In this document: in pieces, positions 40,416 to 43,186 of the stretch
How the letters are laid out: each line of letters begins with the position of its first letter
Numbering within the stretch: position 1 is the stretch's first letter
Assembly: GCA_964392765.1 (NCBI GenBank)
Contig: CAYMRF010000006.1
Span: forward strand, 1-43,186
DNA length: 43,186 nt
Direction of reading: 5' to 3'
Source of the DNA: BTUB01 sp964392765
GTDB lineage: Bacteria > Babelota > Babeliae > Babelales > Vermiphilaceae
The notes under the pieces: model-generated
The model's input: the letters and a program-made list of their open reading frames with translations, nothing else
Told to the model about the DNA's origin: nothing
Databases searched by the model: none
Program-made: the position numbers and the translations under genes

Positions 40416-40592
40416 ATGAAAAATTTAGATAAATTTTTTAACATGGTTGGCAGCGGAACAGTTTTGTTCTTTGCTGGTGATGTCTTACGAATGATCCTTA
40501 ATTATTCTTCTATTCCTATTATTACTGTATGGTCGATTATGGGAATCATTGTGGGATCAATAGGTTATCTCATTATCAAAGGTGAGTTCTAG
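40416..40592 (+). CDS. small membrane protein, 58 residues
   Basis: Frame found by reading the strand: MKNLDKFFNMVGSGTVLFFA, then a second hydrophobic helix (PIITVWSIMGIIVGSIGYLI) and the end IKGEF. Two membrane helices, no signal peptide. No clear ribosome site is visible. It lies between the Ala/Gly-rich block and the helical paralogue, on the same strand. Confidence is limited by size, but codon use and hydrophobic pattern look like its neighbours. Confidence 0.5.
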   Translation: MKNLDKFFNMVGSGTVLFFAGDVLRMILNYSSIPIITVWSIMGIIVGSIGYLIIKGEF

Positions 40593-40645
40593 CCTTTTCG
40601 TTGCGCTCTGAATAACAAATACATTTATAATAACAGAGAAACAAT

Positions 40646-41173
40646 ATGAAAAATAAAATGATGAAACTTTCAATGATATTTTTAGCATCTCTTCCATTTG
40701 CAACCCACGCAGAAAATGTCGAAATTAAAAGACAAGAATTAAAAATAGCCCGATTCAAAAAGATGCAGCAATTATCAGAACTGGCCAAGATGATAGATGA
40801 AAAAGATGAACTCTTGCATTCTATCGTTCAAAATGGGGGATCTTTCCTTTCTCAATTAGCTGCAGATAAAAATCTTAATGAACAGGAAACTAAGGATTTT
40901 ATACAAGAAACTGCTTCTTCGCTTGATAATTTTGGAGAAACTGTAGATGAGGCTATTAAAATAACAAAAAATGTTAAGAAGTTTTTTGTTAAAGAACTCT
41001 TCAAAGGAGACAATAGAAGACTAACAGACTTTGAAGCATTAAAATTTCTTGTAATTAGAAGCGCCCTTGAACGTGATTTTTTGAAAACTCTTGTGGAACA
41101 ATATGAAGAATATCAACAAGAATTAATAGAAATCGATCAAAAACTGGAAGACTTACAAAACAAAAATCATTAA
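40646..41173 (+). CDS. exported helical protein, paralogue of 36987-37478
   Basis: Unrecognised 175-residue protein. The signal peptide ends THA-ENVEIK. Shared blocks with 36987: KMQQLSELAKMIDEKDELLH, FVKELFKG, FEALKFLVIRSALERDFLKT and YEEYQQELIEIDQKLEDL. A segment (SFLSQLAADKNLNEQETKDF) is extra in this copy. Wholly helical, periplasmic or surface-located by prediction. It starts a run of four genes separated by 13 bases or overlapping. Confidence 0.8.
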   Translation: MKNKMMKLSMIFLASLPFATHAENVEIKRQELKIARFKKMQQLSELAKMIDEKDELLHSIVQNGGSFLSQLAADKNLNEQETKDFIQETASSLDNFGETVDEAIKITKNVKKFFVKELFKGDNRRLTDFEALKFLVIRSALERDFLKTLVEQYEEYQQELIEIDQKLEDLQNKNH

Positions 41174-41186
41174 TTAAAGGTTAGTG

Positions 41187-41912
41187 ATGAAAAATTTAAG
41201 CATTAAAAGTTTTCTCTTCCATTCAATTATTATTTTTTCATTTGATGCAGTTGCCGCTGGAGCTGGATGTGATGTTGGTCTTAACTCAGTAAAAGCTGTG
41301 GTTGATTCGATTCCAAAGATTGAGAAGGTTTTAAGTGTTGCTGGCAAATCACTTGGTCTGGCAGAAGCAACTCAAAATATCGCTAATGCTTCTGCAAACA
41401 TTGGGATTGAAACAGCAAAAATTTTGGGGCCATCTGCAATAGAAACGACAAAAAACGGAGTTGAAATATCTGCAAATCTGGCGAAAGCCCTAGAAGCCGG
41501 AAGCACAAATTTAGCTGACGCTTCTTCAAGTTTGGGTGTTCAAGCTGCTGCTAAAGGCGCTCAAGCAGTACAAGGATTAACGGTTGTCGCTGGAGTTGCA
41601 GTTGCTATTTACGGCGCTACTCAACTGTATCCCATTGGAAAAGAAATTTATGAAGCTACCTTTCCCAGCGAAGAACAACAAAAAGCATATGCCGGCCGCC
41701 TCATCAATGCCCGCAATAAACTCAGAGTCCTAGAGGCAGAAGAAAAGTTCACCGAATGTATGCTTAAATCAAAATCTGATGCATTAAGAAATAATTCTGG
41801 TCTTCCTTTTGAATGCGAAGGATCAGCAAGAATATTCGCGATGTTGGGCGGGAAAAATCAAATAAAAGACATGACAGAAACTTTCAATGAATATTCCCAT
41901 TATCATGAATAA
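41187..41912 (+). CDS. exported Ala/Gly-rich protein with C-terminal Cys motif (trio, 1)
   Basis: Unrecognised 241-residue protein; ATG at 41187 (a GTG lies three bases upstream). The signal peptide ends near AVAA-GAGC. Helical Ala/Asn-rich repeats follow (ATQNIANASANIGIETAK; ALEAGSTNLADASSSLG), then a membrane-like helix (GLTVVAGVAVAIYGATQL). The C-terminal module INARNKLRVLEAEEKFTECM ... GLPFECEGSARIFAML is shared with the next two genes: AR, helix, Cys, then Cys-x-x-x-A/E and Phe. The end overlaps the next start. Confidence 0.75.
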   Translation: MKNLSIKSFLFHSIIIFSFDAVAAGAGCDVGLNSVKAVVDSIPKIEKVLSVAGKSLGLAEATQNIANASANIGIETAKILGPSAIETTKNGVEISANLAKALEAGSTNLADASSSLGVQAAAKGAQAVQGLTVVAGVAVAIYGATQLYPIGKEIYEATFPSEEQQKAYAGRLINARNKLRVLEAEEKFTECMLKSKSDALRNNSGLPFECEGSARIFAMLGGKNQIKDMTETFNEYSHYHE

Positions 41913-42441
41913 TTTAAAATTTATTTTTTCAATTGCGCTAGTAGCAATAAGTCCGTTAATGACTGCAAACAATGGCGCCCCTCATCAAGAGGGTACATCG
42001 ACTGCCCAAAAAGTATTTATTGGCATTGCTATCGGCTCTGGCGCCACAATAGCAATTATAGTGGCAGGTCCAGTTATATTACCGGCAGGAACAGTTTTAG
42101 CTGCCAAATCTGCAGCTGGCGCTATAGCAGTCAAAACTGCTGCCGTGTTAGCAACAGCAAAAACTTGTGCCGTTTCGTCTGCTACTGCTGCGGGAATAGC
42201 TGCAGCTTCAATTTCAGTGGGGCGCATTGCAAGACCTTACGTTATTTCTACGGCTGAAGAAAAATTAAATGCAATGAAAAAAGAAGATTCTTTGAAAGCA
42301 TTTAATGCCAGAAAAGATCTCATTGATTGCTTGATGAAACATGGAGCTAACACTCAAGGAAATAATGTAATTATCCCAGATCACTGCCAAGAAACTGCAT
42401 TCACCTTCGAATTATTAGACAATGAACAAAGTAACTATTAA
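41905..42441 (+). CDS. exported Ala-rich protein with C-terminal Cys motif (trio, 2)
   Basis: Unrecognised protein of about 178 residues. The ATG at 41905 lies within the upstream stop region; an ATG at 41887 would add a poor N-terminus. The signal peptide MNNLKFIFSIALVAISPLMT is followed by ANNGAP. Two Ala/Gly-rich hydrophobic segments (FIGIAIGSGATIAIIVAGPV; TCAVSSATAAGIAAASISVG) precede the module FNARKDLIDCLMKHG ... IPDHCQETAFTFELLD, matching the trio pattern. It overlaps the next gene by 20 bases. Confidence 0.75.
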   Translation: MNNLKFIFSIALVAISPLMTANNGAPHQEGTSTAQKVFIGIAIGSGATIAIIVAGPVILPAGTVLAAKSAAGAIAVKTAAVLATAKTCAVSSATAAGIAAASISVGRIARPYVISTAEEKLNAMKKEDSLKAFNARKDLIDCLMKHGANTQGNNVIIPDHCQETAFTFELLDNEQSNY

Positions 42442-42901
42442 GCATCATTCTGCTTTTGGCCTTATCATGATTTTGTCTTTAATCGGACACAGTAAAAATT
42501 GTGCTATGGAAATGTCTGGCGATGCAGCCTCTGTGATAGGTAACGCAACGGCTTCAACCTTGGGAAATGAGGCGCTCAAAGAAGCACTCAAAAATCTAGC
42601 TGGCCCACTTTCATGCGTATCTTACATATCTCTTGCCAGAGAGCTATACATTTTAGGTAAAGATGCAAAGTCATTGATTCTTCCCAATAAAGAAGAGCAA
42701 AGTTCTGCTATTGAGGTTAAGAAAGAGACGCGAATCATTAAAGCAAGAAGAGCCTTTGAAAACTGTCTTATCAAGGCCCATAATAACTCAAGCTCAGCAG
42801 ATGATTGCGTCGAGGAAGAATTCATGTTCTCTATGCGTGCCGGAAAAGAGAAGACAGCTAAAAAGAAAGCGATTTTTAATAAATATCAAAAAAACAACTG
42901 A
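42422..42901 (+). CDS. exported protein with C-terminal Cys motif (trio, 3)
   Basis: Unrecognised 159-residue protein. The signal peptide ends KNCA-MEMSGD. A short Ala/Leu-rich section (VIGNATASTLGNEALKEALK) and a helix (LSCVSYISLARELYILGK) precede the shared module IKARRAFENCLIKAHN ... ADDCVEEEFMFSMRAGKE and a basic end. It starts 20 bases before the upstream stop, so the three genes are probably translated in a coupled way. Last protein gene before the tRNAs. Confidence 0.75.
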   Translation: MNKVTIKHHSAFGLIMILSLIGHSKNCAMEMSGDAASVIGNATASTLGNEALKEALKNLAGPLSCVSYISLARELYILGKDAKSLILPNKEEQSSAIEVKKETRIIKARRAFENCLIKAHNNSSSADDCVEEEFMFSMRAGKEKTAKKKAIFNKYQKNN

Positions 42902-42927
42902 TTAAATTATGATTTCATTTAAAAAAG

Positions 42928-42971
42928 GCGCTGCGTCCGCCGAAGCTCCAAAGGAGCGAAGGCTGGATAGC
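42928..42971. repeat. palindromic repeat downstream of the exported gene run
   Basis: CGCTGCGTCCGCCGAAGCTC followed by CAAAGGAGCGAAGGCTGG, with the hairpin GCTCC-AAA-GGAGC. It resembles the CCGGCGTAGCC...GCGAAGACGG unit in mutL (21545-21568). Confidence 0.65.
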
Positions 42972-42997
42972 CACTTTTTTAACAAGTAAAAAAGTGG
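42971..42997 (-). terminator. hairpin at the 3' end of tRNA-Glu
   Basis: On the minus strand CCACTTTTTT ... AAAAAAGTGG starts with the encoded CCA of tRNA-Glu. The stem contains T and A runs and may act as a processing or termination signal. Confidence 0.5.
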
Positions 42998-43069
42998 CGT
43001 CCCCACAGGGAATCGAACCCGGATTTCCGCCGTGAAAGGGCGATGTCCTAACCGTTAGACGATGGGGAC
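42995..43069 (-). tRNA. tRNA-Glu (anticodon TTC), CCA encoded
   Basis: Minus strand: acceptor GTCCCCA / TGGGGAC, D-arm region TCGTCTAACGGTTAGGAC, anticodon arm TCGCC-CTTTCAC-GGCGG with anticodon TTC, T-arm CCGGG-TTCGATT-CCCTG (inner pairs), discriminator G and CCA at 42995-42997. All arms pair correctly. Confidence 0.93.
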
Positions 43070-43112
43070 GCAAATTTGAAAGACTTGATTAATGCCGCTT
43101 AGAAGCTGGCTT

Positions 43113-43140
43113 GCCAGGCATTTCTGAAGGAAATGACTGG
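43113..43140. repeat. 28-base hairpin repeat, right copy, at the tRNA-Lys 3' end
   Basis: GCCAGGCATTTC ... GAAATGACTGG; 26 of 28 bases match 38923-38950. On the minus strand the hairpin begins with the CCA of tRNA-Lys, so it is also a candidate processing or termination signal. Confidence 0.75.
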
Positions 43141-43186
43141 TGAGCCGCGTTGGAATAGAACCAACGACCCACAGCTTAAAAGGCTG
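43138..43186 (-). tRNA. tRNA-Lys (anticodon TTT), 5' part cut by window edge
   Basis: Minus strand: anticodon arm CAGC-CTTTTAA-GCTG with anticodon TTT, variable loop GGGTC, T-arm GTTGG-TTCTATT-CCAAC, acceptor half GCGGCTC, discriminator A and encoded CCA (43138-43140). The D-arm and 5' acceptor half lie beyond the window. Confidence 0.88.

Noticed and set aside
38923..43140. Phage-type integration with integrase
   Set aside because: No integrase or recombinase frame is found between the direct repeats; only the repeat and tRNA position support an island.

Overview
The window looks like chromosomal DNA of a host-dependent, Gram-negative-type bacterium, most likely a member of Candidatus Dependentiae (TM6) or a lineage of similar lifestyle. 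This is inferred from low GC, many small exported proteins without recognisable function, exported ankyrin-repeat proteins, sparse single housekeeping genes between them, and short palindromic repeats dropped into genes and spacers. No taxonomic marker was aligned, so the assignment is tentative.

Layout. 1-3233 (minus): six small signal-peptide proteins, several with coiled coil plus C-terminal membrane segment, probably co-transcribed with truA. 3554-6620 (minus): bipA with a small membrane protein, then rpsF-rpsR. 6763-9597 (minus): five exported proteins, three of them tandem paralogues. 9671-11214: an XRE/S24-like regulator divergent from rnhB. 11412-15972: a pair of exported proteins with a kinase-like motif, a conserved cytosolic protein, a large exported protein and an exported GNAT-like protein. 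16046-25599: ftsY, an ankyrin protein, a DUF1328 microprotein, prmC with a PilM/PilN-like pair, mutL, membrane proteins and rarA. 25588-31137: an IMP dehydrogenase-family protein with a signal peptide, an NRAMP transporter, a Cys-rich secreted protein, two alpha/beta hydrolases and arfB. 31274-42901: an almost continuous run of exported coiled-coil, ankyrin, DUF4258-like and Ala/Gly-rich membrane proteins, many overlapping, ending at tRNA-Glu and tRNA-Lys (minus; the latter cut by the window edge).

Two patterns run through the whole window. First, at least 24 predicted exported proteins carry Met directly after the predicted signal-peptidase site, usually followed by Glu, Gln or Asp. This looks like a sorting or processing signature of the secretome. 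Second, a family of palindromic repeats keeps its arms but changes its hairpin tip, each tip remaining self-complementary. Such repeats lie in frame inside truA and the mutL linker, and in at least five spacers.

The exported proteins are candidates for envelope or host-interaction functions; this is inference from signal peptides, ankyrin repeats and context. No CRISPR array, integrase, transposase or rRNA gene was seen.
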